Assembly: GCA_963921425.1 (NCBI GenBank)
Contig: OY992839.1
Span: 5,706,501-5,770,500 of the forward strand
Length of the DNA: 64,000 nucleotides
Reading direction: 5' to 3'
Source: Dryas octopetala
Taxonomy: Eukaryota > Streptophyta > Magnoliopsida > Rosales > Rosaceae
Below the pieces are notes generated by a model that was given only the letters and a program-made list of their open reading frames with translations, ran no database searches and was not told where the DNA came from. This document shows, piece by piece, positions 49,076 to 63,998 of the stretch. The position numbers and the translations under genes are program-made. Position 1 is the first letter of the stretch; each line of letters opens with the position of its first letter.

Positions 49076-50640
49076 TTGGTGGCAGAAAGGCTGATGACTG
49101 AAAAAGAGTAAGGTAATAAAAACAGAACAAGTCAGGGTGTTTTTTTTTTTTCAATAACGTCAGAATTTCCTCCATTTGTTTAATTTCAGTGAACTTTTAG
49201 TCTCTTGAATATTTGATATGGCTCTGAACTGAACTACTTAATGCTTATGTTGTTAATACTAAATGTAAAATTGGGTTTTTGCCAGGTGTCCCTTGCAAGC
49301 ATGAAGGTGACAAAGGATGGTGGTTGGTTTTCATTGTGCCCTTTTTCATGGCAAGGTAGGGGCTTTAAGTGGATTTCTACAGGCTAATAGTGGGACCAAC
49401 AAATTTGTTAGAAAGAATAGTCAGTAAGCGGGTTCTTTGTTAGCTTTTCAGGTACCTACATTGCTGCAGAGAAATACACAATGTAGGATTATCTAGTCCA
49501 CAGGAACTTGTCTTTGTTATTGTAAATAGCAGTCTTGATAAAGAACAAAGACAGCTTTTTATTCAGTGATTAGAGTACCTGGATATGCCATTGTATTCGG
49601 TTTATTGTGGTTTTTGCATTTAGCTCTAAGCGATAGAAGCTGTTGCAAGTTGCAACTGAAATTGAAAACGTAGCATGTCATGTTCGTGAGTCTTTGAGAT
49701 TGAGGTCCAAAAAGGCCATATGATGGCAGAGGTTGTGAAAGCATCTGAAGGGCTTAAATGCTGAAAGGGACATGGATACTCAGGAAATGTCCAATGAATA
49801 GAACCGATAAAATGATCAGCATCAAAGTGAATGGTAAAGACTGGCCAGAAAACCTTGTATGCTGTGGAAGACCCCAATTTTGGTTGAGCCTCAGAGCAAA
49901 AGTATTTTTAGGAGTGATTTAGAGAGTGTATTTAAGTTTGACCCACAGTCGTGCGCCTTTAGTTAATTGGGTTTGATGGGAAATAATAAATAAATCAGAA
50001 TAATTTAAAATGAGAGAAGGAAAGGAGAGTGTGAGGGAGCGAGAGAGAGTGTTTGGAGTTTGAAATCTGGAGTTACGGGTTATTTTAGGATCGGATGAAC
50101 AGGCAAGATGCATCATTGGAGGCGCTGGTGATGTGCAACTTAATTATCGGCCATGATTTAATTGAGAGTTTGTGTTTCGGCCGGATCCAGTTGGAAAATT
50201 CCAATTCAAAGAATTTCGAAAATATTTCAATTTCTATTCCAAAAAAAATTGGAATTTCACCATCTCATTTCAATTATGAAATTTCGGGTTTCTCAAAATT
50301 TTTGGATTTTTTTGAAATGTGTGTTCTATTAGTGACATTTAATATACAGTGTTTGATGAGGTACAAAGATTAAAACCCTCCTCCAAGATAAAACAATATA
50401 TATGTGCTATTATATATTCTTGCTACATTATATATATATTTTTTTTCCTGCTTTTCTAGTAAACATAAATATTTAGTAATTACATAGTTGGTGGGGTCGT
50501 AGAATTGCCCCTTCTTCTTCGATCTCCCCTCCACCCTAATTAAAAAGAAACAAAAAAATTAGTAATTGCCATGGACAAAAAATATGAGTGTTTTTGTTAG
50601 CATTTATGTTATTATGATACACACACACACATATATATAT
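49076..50640. other. bHLH121 3' region and intergenic
   Basis: The first few hundred bases are likely the bHLH121 3' untranslated region. I see no further gene except the duplicated segment listed at 49670-49890. Confidence 0.5.
49670..49890. repeat. Dispersed duplicated segment, copy 1
   Basis: It shares with 58706-59100, in the same order and orientation, the words TAGCATGTCAT, TTTGAGATTGAGGTCCAAAA, ATGCTGAAAGGGACATG, ACTGGCCAGA, CTGTGGAAGACC and CCCCAATTTTGGTTGAGC. Copy 2 has extra internal sequence. On the minus strand one frame is open for about 80 codons, but not conserved in copy 2. Nature unknown (old gene relic, non-coding RNA or repeat). Confidence 0.65.
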
Positions 50641-50650
50641 ATATATGATC

Positions 50651-51018
50651 AAGTCTCTCCCATTGAGGGATTTCTCAAATAATTTTATTTAAGAAATTCC
50701 TCATGAGGCTCACTTAATATAGTATTTCAACGATTCAAATTGTCTATTTTTATATTTATATTCAAAGATCATCATTGCAAAAAATTAGACAAATCAGAAA
50801 CCATTAAGTTATCAAAATTTCATCAGATAAATAAATGAACAAAATATTTTGGATAAACACTTGAAATGGTGATCATTCAATCAATGGTCAAATGGTTTCT
50901 GATTAACTTAATTTTTTGCAAGGACGATTCTTCAATGAAGACATAAAAAAAGACAATTTCGATCATTAAAATACAATGTCAAATGAACCTCACTAGAGAT
51001 CCCTCAACAAAAGGGGGC
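50651..51018. mobile_element. Foldback MITE with ~170-bp arms
   Basis: The left arm (CCCATTGAGGGATTTCTC ... CATTGCAAAAAATTAGACAAATC) and the reversed right arm (TTGTTGAGGGATCTCTAG ... CTTGCAAAAAATTAAG) pair over most of their length. The element is about 370 bp, lies between AT microsatellites and has no coding capacity. A related single arm is at 29064-29235. Confidence 0.65.
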
Positions 51019-51333
51019 CTATATATATGATATACACATATTTATTAATAGTATTAGTAGTTTTTTTAGTATATATGTATGTGTATGTTTGAAATAAATA
51101 ACAAATTAATAAAACATATAGTATAAATAAATTATAAAATATATAATATTAACATAAATTGGCATAATTTTGAAAATATCAAATTGGAATGCCTTCCAAA
51201 AAATTTAAATTGGATTGGAATTTACAAAAAAAAAAAAAAATTTCTAAACTTTCGAATTTTTGAGTTTCATATTTGATTCGAGTTTTACAAAATTGAAAAT
51301 TTTCAAATCGGAATCGGTCGAATTCAGATTTTT

Positions 51334-51471
51334 AGATCTAAATCACACTCCTAGTTTGATCGCGTGGTGCAATAGGAAGAAAGACAATAAAAACCACACC
51401 ACCAGATCTAAATCACACCCCTAGTTTGATCGCATGGTGCAATAGGAAGAAAGACAATAAAAATGACATCA
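51334..51471. repeat. 70-bp tandem duplication
   Basis: AGATCTAAATCACAC...ATAGGAAGAAAGACAATAA occurs at 51334 and again at 51404, differing at a few sites. No gene overlaps it. Confidence 0.9.
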
Positions 51472-53320
51472 CCAAACACAAAAAATGCGCGGGTAAATGT
51501 TCACCCGATTAGAGACTCACGGTCAATAGACAGATCCAGATCCGCTGTGCAGGTAGTCAACAACAAAACGACGCTGTTGTAGGCTTCTTTCCATTATTAT
51601 TAAGCCACCGATTTGTGACCGTTAAGTTTTAAGTCCATGTCATTATTTAGTTTTCACTTTTCAGCCACAAGTTTTGAGTTTCCTTTATTATTCAATTATT
51701 AGCCTATTAGTCAATCGTTTAACTTTTTTTTGTTGAGAATTTGACTTTTAATAATATGAATTATTTATGTTACTCTTAAGTCTTACCTCATAGAAAATAT
51801 TAATTATTTTAAACATGACACACGAAATGGCACAAAGGACTCTTACGTACCATTTAACTGAAATTTATAGAACGAGGCACCTGACGCATACACCATCTTA
51901 TATAATCCTTATATTTTTTCATTGTGAACTGAATTCTTTTTCTTCTTTTTGTTTTTATTACTTCAATAATCTTTTGTTGTTTCCTTTTCTTTTTATTTTT
52001 GCTTATTTTCTTATCTATTCCTCTTAATTTTTATTTTTAGGATATAACATATTCTCTAGAGACTAAACAAGTAAACATAACAAAGGTGTATATTCTCATG
52101 AACAACTCTTGGAAACTACCTAGTGATCGAGAGTTAAACTAGTTAAAAAACTATAACAGATTACAAAACTTACACTAATCGAATTAACTTCTCTCTCTTG
52201 CTCTCTCTTACTCTCCCTCTCTCTCTCACTGATCCCTCTCTCTCCTCCTCCAAACCGCCTGAACATCTTTGCAAAACACATCATGATGTGGAAGGCAGAA
52301 GCCGATCACCTAATCTTCCATGGTGCCAAAGAGCCAATTCATCCACCTTTGCAAGACCACGCTAAGATCTTTACGAAGTCTGCACTGCAAAAATTTGAGA
52401 AGAGCCGCAAAGAGTCGCGAGCTTCAAAGCTTGAAGCAAAGCTAGCACGGATGCAGTGGTGTAGCTAGGAATTTTACTCATTGGGGCAAGTTTTAACTCC
52501 TAGTATATTCGACAAAAAAAAAACTCCAGTATATTAACAATAATTTTTTAAAATTTCTTCCAATATCTTAGATAGATATATATATATATATATCAATAAT
52601 CAATTATTCATATTAACTCGATCAATTTTTTTTTACATTGATAGTGTTTTTTTAAAAGCACTTACATTAGTAGTTTTTATGCTAGCTCATTGAGACACAA
52701 ATTTATATTTTGTTATCATAAATTAGAAAAATAAGTTTATTATGATCAACTTATCATGTAAAAGTTATTAACGATCACTTTTTTTTCTTTACAAAATCAC
52801 ATTTAAAGTGTTAAAAAATATTGCACAATTTTGTGGACTTATTAATTAGCACATGTAATTGATACGACATAGTTCACATCCAAAGTTATTTGTTCATCTT
52901 TATTAACTATATATATCTGTTTTGTAACACACTTTTAATAGTTTTATTTAAAAAATGATATTTTTAGATTTTCGAAAATTTTTATCAAACTTCATAAGAG
53001 CAACCTATAAAAAACACATATAATATTAATATTGATTATATGCTTAAAGATAAGTAGAAAAAATTATTGAGCCAATCAGCCAATTGACCTCCTTTTAGCC
53101 TAACTCGTATGAATTCATTGTTATTATAAAATTTCACACTAGGGTGTAGCCCAGTTGAAAGGAACAATGAATTAATCCCCCCGCACCAATATGTCATGTT
53201 CATAAAATCCATATATATTTTTTGAATGAATAGAAGAGACCTCAAAATGATCAATTCGAGATTAAACAAATCCATCCAAATTTGTACTATATTTATCAAC
53301 TTCATTGTCAATATATCATA

Positions 53321-54453
53321 GGGATAATTTTCTAAATATGACACATATTTAAAGGTCAATTCTATTTCTGGACACATATTTGAGGTTGTGTTAATGAAAG
53401 ACATTAATTTATCTTTTGTATCAAAGAAGGATAATCTTTTACTTTTGTTACTAACTCCCTTAAAATTAAGGGTAAAATTTTCATATCTTATTAAAAACAA
53501 TTTTAATTCAATTTTTTTATTAAAAACAGTAAAACTAAAAGCAGAAAAAAAAAAAAAAAAAAAGCCCGACCCCTCCCCACCCACCCCTTCCCCAGCGGCA
53601 GCCCTACCCGCCGGCGCTGCCCACCCTTCCCCTTCTCTCTGTTTATTCCTCTTTTTCTCTCTCTTCCTCTGTCAATCTCTTCCTCTCTGCTTTCTGCCCA
53701 CCCCCTCCCCACCCTACTGCTGCACCCCCTTATCAGCGCCTTGTGCTTCCGCAAATTGCTCGACGACGATCGACAGTTCCCGGTTGCCGGTGACTGGAGA
53801 GAGTCGGAACGAGTTGGTGAGAAATGCGAGTGAGAATTGAAGGTGTGTGAAAATCTCAAAGATTCAGATCTGGAGCAAAATGGGTCGTTGATTTGAGGCT
53901 TTCGGGTCAGAATGAAAATGGGTTCTGCGTAAGGGATGGATTTTTTGCATAAAAGAATGGTGTCAATGGGTGAATACCCATTTGGGTCTGTGGAGAATTC
54001 GAAAAAGTCTAATGGGACAGAAGGAGAGGTTGGGTTTTGTTGTTGGTCAATGTCATTGTGAAGTGGGAGATCACAAAGGGAAAATGCATCTTCTTGATCT
54101 TCTTCTGGGTCTTGTAATTGGAGGTTGTAAATGGTGGAGGGGGTGGGTGGGGAGGGGTCAGGCTGGAAGGGGGTGCGATCTGCACCTCCTTTTTTTTTTT
54201 GCTTTTAGTTTTACTATTTTTAATTAAAAAATTGAATTAAAATGGTTTTTAATACAAAATGACAATTTTACCCTTAATTTTAACGGAGTTAGTAGCATAA
54301 GTAAGAGATTGTCCTTCTTTAATACAAACGATAAATTAATGTCCTTCATTAACACAAATCTAAATATGTGTCCTGAAATAGAATTGACCTCTAAGTATGT
54401 GTCCTGAAATAGAATTGACCTCTAAGTATGTGTCATATTTAGAAAATTATCCC
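53321..54453. mobile_element. Long-TIR Mutator-like element with captured coding sequence
   Basis: The ends are GGGATAATTTTCTAAATATG and its reverse. The inverted repeats extend about 200-230 bp (GACACATATTT, GGTCAATTCTATTTC, TTAATGAA(A/G)GACATTAATTT, TTAAAATTAAGGGTAAAATT). In the right TIR a ~31-bp block (GACCTCTAAGTATGTGTCC) is doubled. TATATCATA at 53312-53320 and 54454-54462 is a perfect 9-bp target duplication. No transposase. The interior carries a long open frame on the minus strand (separate entry). Confidence 0.9.
53700..54140 (-). pseudogene. Captured protein-coding fragment, identity not established
   Basis: Reading the minus strand from about 54140 to 53700, one frame is open for about 145 codons with normal protein composition: DPEEDQEDAFSLCDLPL, then SVPLDFFEFSTDPNGYSP, CSRSESLRFSHTF, SPTRSDSLQSPATG and RKHKALIRGC. 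The acidic segment with SLCDLP resembles a motif I associate with uncharacterised plant proteins (DUF1645-like), which is a weak recollection. No ATG begins the frame, and it continues into CT/GA simple sequence on both sides. It looks like a captured first exon of a host gene. Confidence 0.6.
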
Positions 54454-55210
54454 TATATCATAATGGCTAGTATGAAGAACAAAATAGAAGGAACAAGTGA
54501 GAGACAAAACATCCAAGGGTTGGATTTGAACCTTCACTTGTGGATATGTTGTTTCTCACTTGTCCCTCATAGTAGCTGGACAGGTCAACATATTCTAAAA
54601 AAAAAAAAAAAAATCCTCAATATCATTAACAAAAAAAAAAAGCTATAGGGGTCAGTTGACGCCATTGCCCCTAGGGACCCACCATGTCTTCGCCACTGCC
54701 TCTCCTAACCTCACCCTCACCAGCCATAATTTGGACTAAGAGGAGGTGCCTCTCCCAAAACCTGTGCTCTTGGGGCCAACGATGTCGTTGGTGTTGCGAA
54801 AAGGGGTCGTCGGAGAAATCGTCGGCTGGCAATGAGGTGGAGGGGTCACATGAGAGTATATTGGGGGTAAAATGGTCATATAGCAAAAGTTTGGGAGCCA
54901 AAACTTTTGCTATTTAAGGGTAAAATGGTCATGCCACACTTTTCTAATGGGCCTTCACTGACCTTCATTTTTTTTTTTTTTCTAATAAGCCCAAGCGCAC
55001 TTCTATATGTTTTTACAGCTTATTTCATTGTTGTATGATAACTTCATTGTTTTGAATGCACAATTGTTTTTCTCAAGATATTCACAACAATAAAAAAACA
55101 TCTTTACATAATTAGAATTACTTTCACAAACAAAAAATTAAGAGAATTAACTTGTTCTTAAGGTAATTAATCATTAAGTATCTCTAACAAGAGTAAGCAT
55201 TTTTTTATAA

Positions 55211-56052
55211 AGAAGGCTGCTATTTGCACATCCCTAAATTTTTTTTTGCACACCCTTTCTGAAAAAAAAAAAAAAAAAAAACTCAAGAAAAAAGACCATT
55301 TGGCCCTTCCCTCACCCACACACCCCCATCCACATCTCCCCCCCGTACACACCCCCACCCCACACCTGCAAATTTGGCCCTCCCCTCACCTGCAAATTTT
55401 TTTTTTTTTTTTCTTCTTCATCGTCGAAGCCCACCCCCCACCCTTTCTCTTCTTCTTCTTCCCCCACCCCAACCACCTCCCCCCGAGCCCTCCCCTCCTC
55501 TCCTCTCCGACTCCTCCCCCCGAGCCCTCCCCAATCCCTCCTCCCCCTCCTCCCCGCATGCACCACCTACAAACAGCCACCACATTCTTCACCTTTCTCT
55601 CTCTCACACCCAAGCAGACAGCCAAAAAAGTAAAAAAAAAAAAAATTGCAGCGGGTTCGGCGGACCAGTGCCGAACCCGGTGGTTTTGTTCGACAGGTAC
55701 CCGCTGAATAGAATAGGATTGTTCGGTGGGTACCTACCGAACGAAACCATCGGGTTCGGCACTGGTCCACCGAACCCGCTCCAATTTTTTTTTAAAGTTC
55801 TCTTCTCTCCGGCCAGCACGCGACGGTGAGCTAGCTGGAGGAATGGAGGTGGTCGTGGTCGTGGTCGGGGGAAGAAAAAGAAGAGAGAGTGGGGTGGTCG
55901 GGGTAGGGGGAAGAAAAAGAAGAGAGGGTGGGGTGGTCGCCGGTGGTGGTAGGCTGCTTGGGGATGGGTGTGTGCCGGAGAGAGGAGAGGTGGGGAGGGG
56001 GTGTGTACGGGGGGGGAGGGGGGAGATGAGGATGGGATGTGTGAGTTTTGAG

Positions 56053-56083
<31 letters not shown>

Positions 56084-56210
56084 TTCTGTTTAGGAAGGGT
56101 GTGTAAAAAGAAAAATGGATGGGGGGTGTGTGGGTGAGGGAAGGGCCAAATGGTATTTTCTTTTGAGTTTTTTTTTTTTTTTAAAAAGAGTGTGCAAATA
56201 GCAGACCTCT
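55211..56210 (+). mobile_element. Non-autonomous foldback DNA transposon, family F copy 3
   Basis: Terminal inverted repeats contain CTGCTATTTGCACA, with the inner inverted motif TTTGCACACCCTTTCTG. The left arm is CT/C-rich and the right arm GA/G-rich, partly complementary (CCCACCCCAACCACC against GGTGGGGTGGTC). The landmark TTGCAGCGGGTTCGGC and the ATGGGTGTGTGCCGGAGAGA stretch match copy 1. The flanks share TTATAA, but since that word is palindromic the target duplication is uncertain. No transposase. Confidence 0.82.
55656..55774. repeat. Array of four 20-bp imperfect palindromes, 33-bp period (copy 3)
   Basis: Units at 55656-55675, 55689-55708, 55722-55741 and 55755-55774: TTCGGCGGACCAGTGCCGAA, TTCGACAGGTACCCGCTGAA, TTCGGTGGGTACCTACCGAA, TTCGGCACTGGTCCACCGAA. 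Spacers are 13 bases each. Units 1 and 4 are also near reverse complements of each other, so the whole array can fold. Confidence 0.9.
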
Positions 56211-58705
56211 TTATAAAATGAACAATACACATCAACTTTTACCATTGCAAAAAAATATATAATTATTCACTTGGATTTACACATGCAACACAAAAGAAAC
56301 TATTTTATATTTTATGCGTAAAAAAAATTATTTAGAAAATATGTCATAATATATTAACAAAAATAATAGAAAAATCGAAAAGAAAAATCAATTCATTAGA
56401 GGTGAGGGGGGGCCTGTGTCCCCCTGGTCCCTATGTGGCTCCGCCAGACGGATGGCTCGCATGAGGGAGGAGCTGGAGGCGCATCTTCGAGAGCAAGCCG
56501 ATGACGGCGCCGCTGGGCCCTAGGACATCGGAGATAGTGTGGTTCTATGCCTCCATTTGAAATGTCATTTATGAATCGTTTTAGACTGATATGGGACGTA
56601 AAGCCGTGGTTGTAGTTCTGTTGCATTGTTTAGGCTTTCTTAGGCAGCCCTGTTTGGGTGTTAGTTTGGTAGACTGCTGATTCAAATTGTCTATTTTAAT
56701 ATAATTGTCTATTCAAATTAACTTGACCAAGTAATCAAAATCAAAAGTGGAAAATTACCTTTTCTAATATATCCTTATTTATTCTTTTATAGGATGCCCC
56801 CCCTCCCACTCTGGTGATATAACCATATCCTGCCCGATCCTACTGATGTACTTCACTACTCTCCTCTGATTTAGTATATCTTGTGTTTGAGAATTTTGGT
56901 ATGTGCTTTCTTCCAAATATGACTCTTCAAAAGTTTCCTTGAGGATGAATTACAACCATTGTATAACCACATGCAGGCTGAGAAATCTGAATGTAGATTG
57001 CTAATAACGATGAAATTGATAGGATTCAATTGATTATATACGAACTAAAAGAAGCCTAGCTCACAAAAAAAGAAAAAAAAAAAAAAAGATGCAGATCTTG
57101 CTGCTAAAAATTCAATATAAAATAGTGGAAACATATATATATGCTATTTGCTGCGCGCTTAATAACCAAGTTGTTGGTAATAAACCTAAATCTAACAAGT
57201 AATTAAATAAGAAAAGTGTGCTAAATGCTAATCCAGTCGTACGTTGATTTGATATTAATGTATTCAAATTGTTCAGCTCTGTTCAATTATATTGTAAGTA
57301 CATCAAAATAGCATCCAAATACTTGGACACATCAACCTTGCCTTGGGAGCCTTTGACAAAATTCACACACTTGATCAACATTGACTCAAATACTCTAAGC
57401 TAACTTAATGCTTACAAATTGATGTTTTGTCTTAGGAGTAAGGAAATAGCCAATTACAGAGTTTACATTAACATCATCTTTGTGTTTCCAATTTTCCATT
57501 AGTTATATATTTGATGCTTAAAACTTGTACCTTTTAAAAGAAAAATCTACCTCAAAGTTTGTTTATGCGCTTCTGATTGATAAATCTTGAGATGTACTAG
57601 ATTGATTTTTAGTTTGCTATATTAATTAAAGGTTTACTGATTAATGGTGTAGAATCTTGGTTTTTCTCCCTCATGGGTTAATCTCAATTATTATTCTCAT
57701 GTTCAATCATTAATCACAATCAGATTTTCTCCAACTAAGTTAGATTTAAATTAATTTTAGTTTAATTAGTTTCTTCCATCTTCTATCATGTGGGTTTGAC
57801 TTCGTGTTATTATAAGTCTATACTCTAATAAACTCATTAGTTTGCGAGTAAATTTAAAACACATCATTTGTATGACATATAAACACATCTAATACCCTAA
57901 ATAGTCAAAAGTTAACCCCATCAACATCTAAGGATGAAGAATTGTTTATCTTAACAACGACAAAGTATTCATAGACAAATTCCTTTGCCTTCTGAGCTGA
58001 GCTCGAAATCCCGCTTGATTGACGCCCATACTATAAGTGCATTCTTTATATTGGAATTCAATTTCCCAATATATTAGCAAATTAAACCTACATTTTTAAA
58101 ACAAAATATAGACACAATAAGTGCATTCTTTATATTGGGATTCAATTTCCCATTTTCAGTAATTCAAGATGTTGCATTATGACTAGTTTCGACTCTTTTG
58201 AGTTGGTAAATTAATGTTATGCCAAATTTCAGTGCAATAGCAGCATATCAAAAATTAAAACTACAGTTACAGAGTGCAAAGCTTGATTGAAAAAAGGACT
58301 TAATCAACATATGTGGAGAAAGGTGAGGCTGCAAATCTGCAATCAGACACTTTATTCTGATTTCAGCACAGCTTGATCAGCTTGATGTGCATTCCATTAT
58401 AATTAACAACATGCATATTATCGATGTGTCTGATCAAATCACAAGGGAAGGTTATTACTCCAAGGAACTATTACATGGGGCATTGCTTTGTAATCCAGCT
58501 CACCACTAAAACCACTATGTTTATATTGCTAGAAAAAGAAAAATTATATGGTGTTAGTGTTAGCACAAGACAACAATATTACAGTACAGGCTTATCATGT
58601 GTAGTAAGTGAGAGCCTTTAAGATATTTTGGCATAGAACTATAGAAGCTGCTTGAGCGGCTGTGGTTAAAAGTCTTGTACATTTTTCATGAAAACATGCA
58701 TATAT

Positions 58706-59100
58706 AGCATGTCATTTTCAATTCGTGAATCTTTGAGATTGAGGTCCAAAAGGGCCATACGTTCGTGATGGTAGAAATTGTGAAAGCATTAATGCTGAAA
58801 GGGACATGAGTGGGGTGCTTATTGAAAGAGTGGGGAGTCTCTGGTGTGTATATTGGTATATGAAATTATGAATACCAAGGAAATATCCAATGAAAGCCAC
58901 AAATGAAAAGAACTGGATAAAATGATTAGCATCCAAGACTTAAACTGAATGGTGAAAACTGGCCAGACAACCTTGTAGGCTGTGGAAGACCTTTAAATTT
59001 ATCCATTCATCGATATAATTAATTGTAGCTGATTGAGCCATATATGCTACATAGTCCTACTTTATCTAGCTAGCATAGGCCCCAATTTTGGTTGAGCTCT
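58706..59100. repeat. Dispersed duplicated segment, copy 2
   Basis: Partner of 49670-49890, about 9 kb away in the same orientation, with extra sequence near 58810-58880 and 58990-59080. Function not apparent. Confidence 0.6.
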
Positions 59101-60630
59101 TGTTCGATCATTTCTCGCTATTTATATGTTCCACATAGGAAATTTTTTTTTACGTGCTGTAAGTGCATACAATAATTTCTCACAATCACTTTCTAATGTA
59201 ACCCATTATAATGAGAGAGATGTTGCGTATGTATCATGTATGCATGTATTTTTCGCCACATAGAGCAAGGCTTGTAAGGGTAGCATTTGGTTTAGACTTT
59301 AATCAATAATTGCATGAACTTTTGCTAACATTAGTGACTAGTAGTTCATACATGTAGGAACGACTCATAGTTGATGCATAAATCGCATGAATGATTGATG
59401 TTAGTATTGACTTGAGTTTTAGTTTTTTTAACTCCCAATGTTCTATTCAAACACCCCCACCCTAAAATAAACCCTTTGATGTTATGAATCAACCAAAATC
59501 TAAACACTAAATATTATGCATAGTTGGCCTTTCCAAATTTTGGCAAAATTTTCTAGAAGTCCTTAGTGCTGTAATTCATACATGAAACTCATATATGTGT
59601 ATGTCATTTGAGTGCAGAATATGATGATGATGCAAATTGCAATGCAACAACATACCGAAATTTATCTAAATTGAATATACTTTTTTGTCGATTTGGAATG
59701 CTTGACCAAAACGTGCTTAATGAAAGACAAAAATAAGCGGCTAACTTGACCTCGTTATCTCAACTTCTTCAACTGTTTCTTGGTTTGTACTGAAACTTCG
59801 ATAAAAAGCTGCATCATCATGGGTTGTCCAGCAAGACCCAAGACTCACTCAACCTTTAATGGTCATGAAATTTCATTAATTGATGGAGTTGGTCTTTGGT
59901 ATCACATACAACTGCATCTAATAGTGAAAAATTTGCATCATAATAGTAGCAAAGTAAGTAACCTCATCAACATTTAAAGATAATATGGCAAGAAAAATAA
60001 ATTGAGATAATACTATTATGTATTATCCCATGTAAAATTCCTTTTGCCTCCCCAATGCTCCAACATGATTTAATTTAGTCAAATAGAAAATGAATTAGTA
60101 CCATTTGATGTATCTTTTAAATATTAAATTATTAATAGAGGAGTGTTTTGTTCTTATAAGAAATATTATTTTCCCCCATTTTTTCTCTCTATACTTTTCA
60201 AACTTACGTGACTTTCATATATTGGAGTCTATAAAAAAAAACTTAAACATAAAAAGATAAACTACGAAACATATATTGGAAAAATTATAGGGTGTAACTG
60301 ATATACCGCCACGTGGTATAATCAATCTAACGTGTAAATGTATTATTGGACGATGTAACATATAATATTAATAACATCCACTCATATTATAACACATACA
60401 CTAGTTATAATACATGCCAATATATTGATTATACAAAATAATTTCTCCATATATTGGTGCCACTTAAATTAGAAAACGAAAGTTGGAGAAAAATAATTTG
60501 AGGCAATAAGCATTTTCTTGTTTCAATGTGTGTTTCAACATTGTTATTCTTATTTTCTTCATGTAATTAATTTGGATTACACATTAGAAGAAGTCACATC
60601 TTATAATTAACCGTCCGATAACCTTTTCAT

Positions 60631-60743
60631 ATAATTACCAACATGATCAAATTTATGAACTGTAATTCGTGATAAAAAAACACCTTTAATCTGTGATTTA
60701 TAATTAACAACATGATCAAATTTATGAACTGTAATTCGTGATT
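60631..60743. repeat. Two ~40-bp direct repeats 69 bp apart
   Basis: ACATGATCAAATTTATGAAC followed by TGTAATTCGTGAT occurs at 60641 and 60710. No gene overlaps it. Confidence 0.85.
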
Positions 60744-61103
60744 TTCTTAACTTATTTTGGTAGGAATAACGTAGGCGACCGTTCGTTACAAACCACCAGT
60801 AAAATTCTAAAAACGGATTGTTGGTTGGTGTAAAATAAAAAAACAAAAAAAAATGATGGTTGGTAAAATAAAAAAGACAAATGCTATATACGGCGTGGAA
60901 TCGACATCCTAAATAAGCGCGTGAACCATCGATTCCACCTATGACCTATCCTAACAGACCATCTGGTCACCATAAAAACCTACCCAACCACCACAAGTGT
61001 AAAGCTTCAGCTTCTCTCTCTCTCTCTCTCTCTCTCTCACTCACTCACTTCGTCGTAACAACAAAAAAGCAGTAAAACCGAAGCCAAGACCAAACCCGAA
61101 AGC

Positions 61104-61138
<35 letters not shown>

Positions 61139-61156
61139 CCTTGAGTTTCGCTAGCG

Positions 61157-63998
<2,842 letters not shown>

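Larger units (their letters stand above)
52454..56447. mobile_element. hAT-like non-autonomous element carrying two nested insertions
   Basis: The left end is CAGTGGTGTAGC; the right end is GGCTCCGCCAG, whose reverse, CTGGCGGAGCC, resembles the left end and common plant hAT ends. ACGGATG is repeated directly at 52447-52453 and 56448-56454 (7 bp; an eighth base differs, hAT elements make 8). No transposase is visible. Inside are a long-TIR Mutator-like element (53321-54453) and family F copy 3 (55211-56210). A second hAT-like terminus (TCTTCGCCACTG near 54686-54697) hints at further nesting. Class assignment is tentative. Confidence 0.6.
52283..56523 (+). pseudogene. Small unidentified gene split by a 4-kb transposon
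   Basis: A frame opens at ATG 52283 (MMWKAEADHLIFHGAKEP...) after a CT-rich leader typical of genes here. It runs 57 codons to ...KLEAKLARM and is then cut by the insertion at 52454. The same frame resumes after the element at 56455 with ARMREELEAHLREQADDG and ends at TAG 56521-56523. The uninterrupted frame would be about 79 codons: charged, with a helical, coiled-coil-like second half (Lys/Arg/Glu-rich). I do not recognise the family. The reconnection of frame exactly at the target duplication is the evidence that the two parts were one exon; it is presumably inactive now. There may have been additional exons. Confidence 0.6.
56524..61156. other. Intergenic, AT-rich, no gene seen
   Basis: Apart from the duplicated segment at 58706-59100 and the 69-bp repeat near 60631, I see no exon-like sequence. 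Two CT microsatellites at about 61013-61038 and 61107-61134 probably lie in the TPI leader. Confidence 0.55.
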
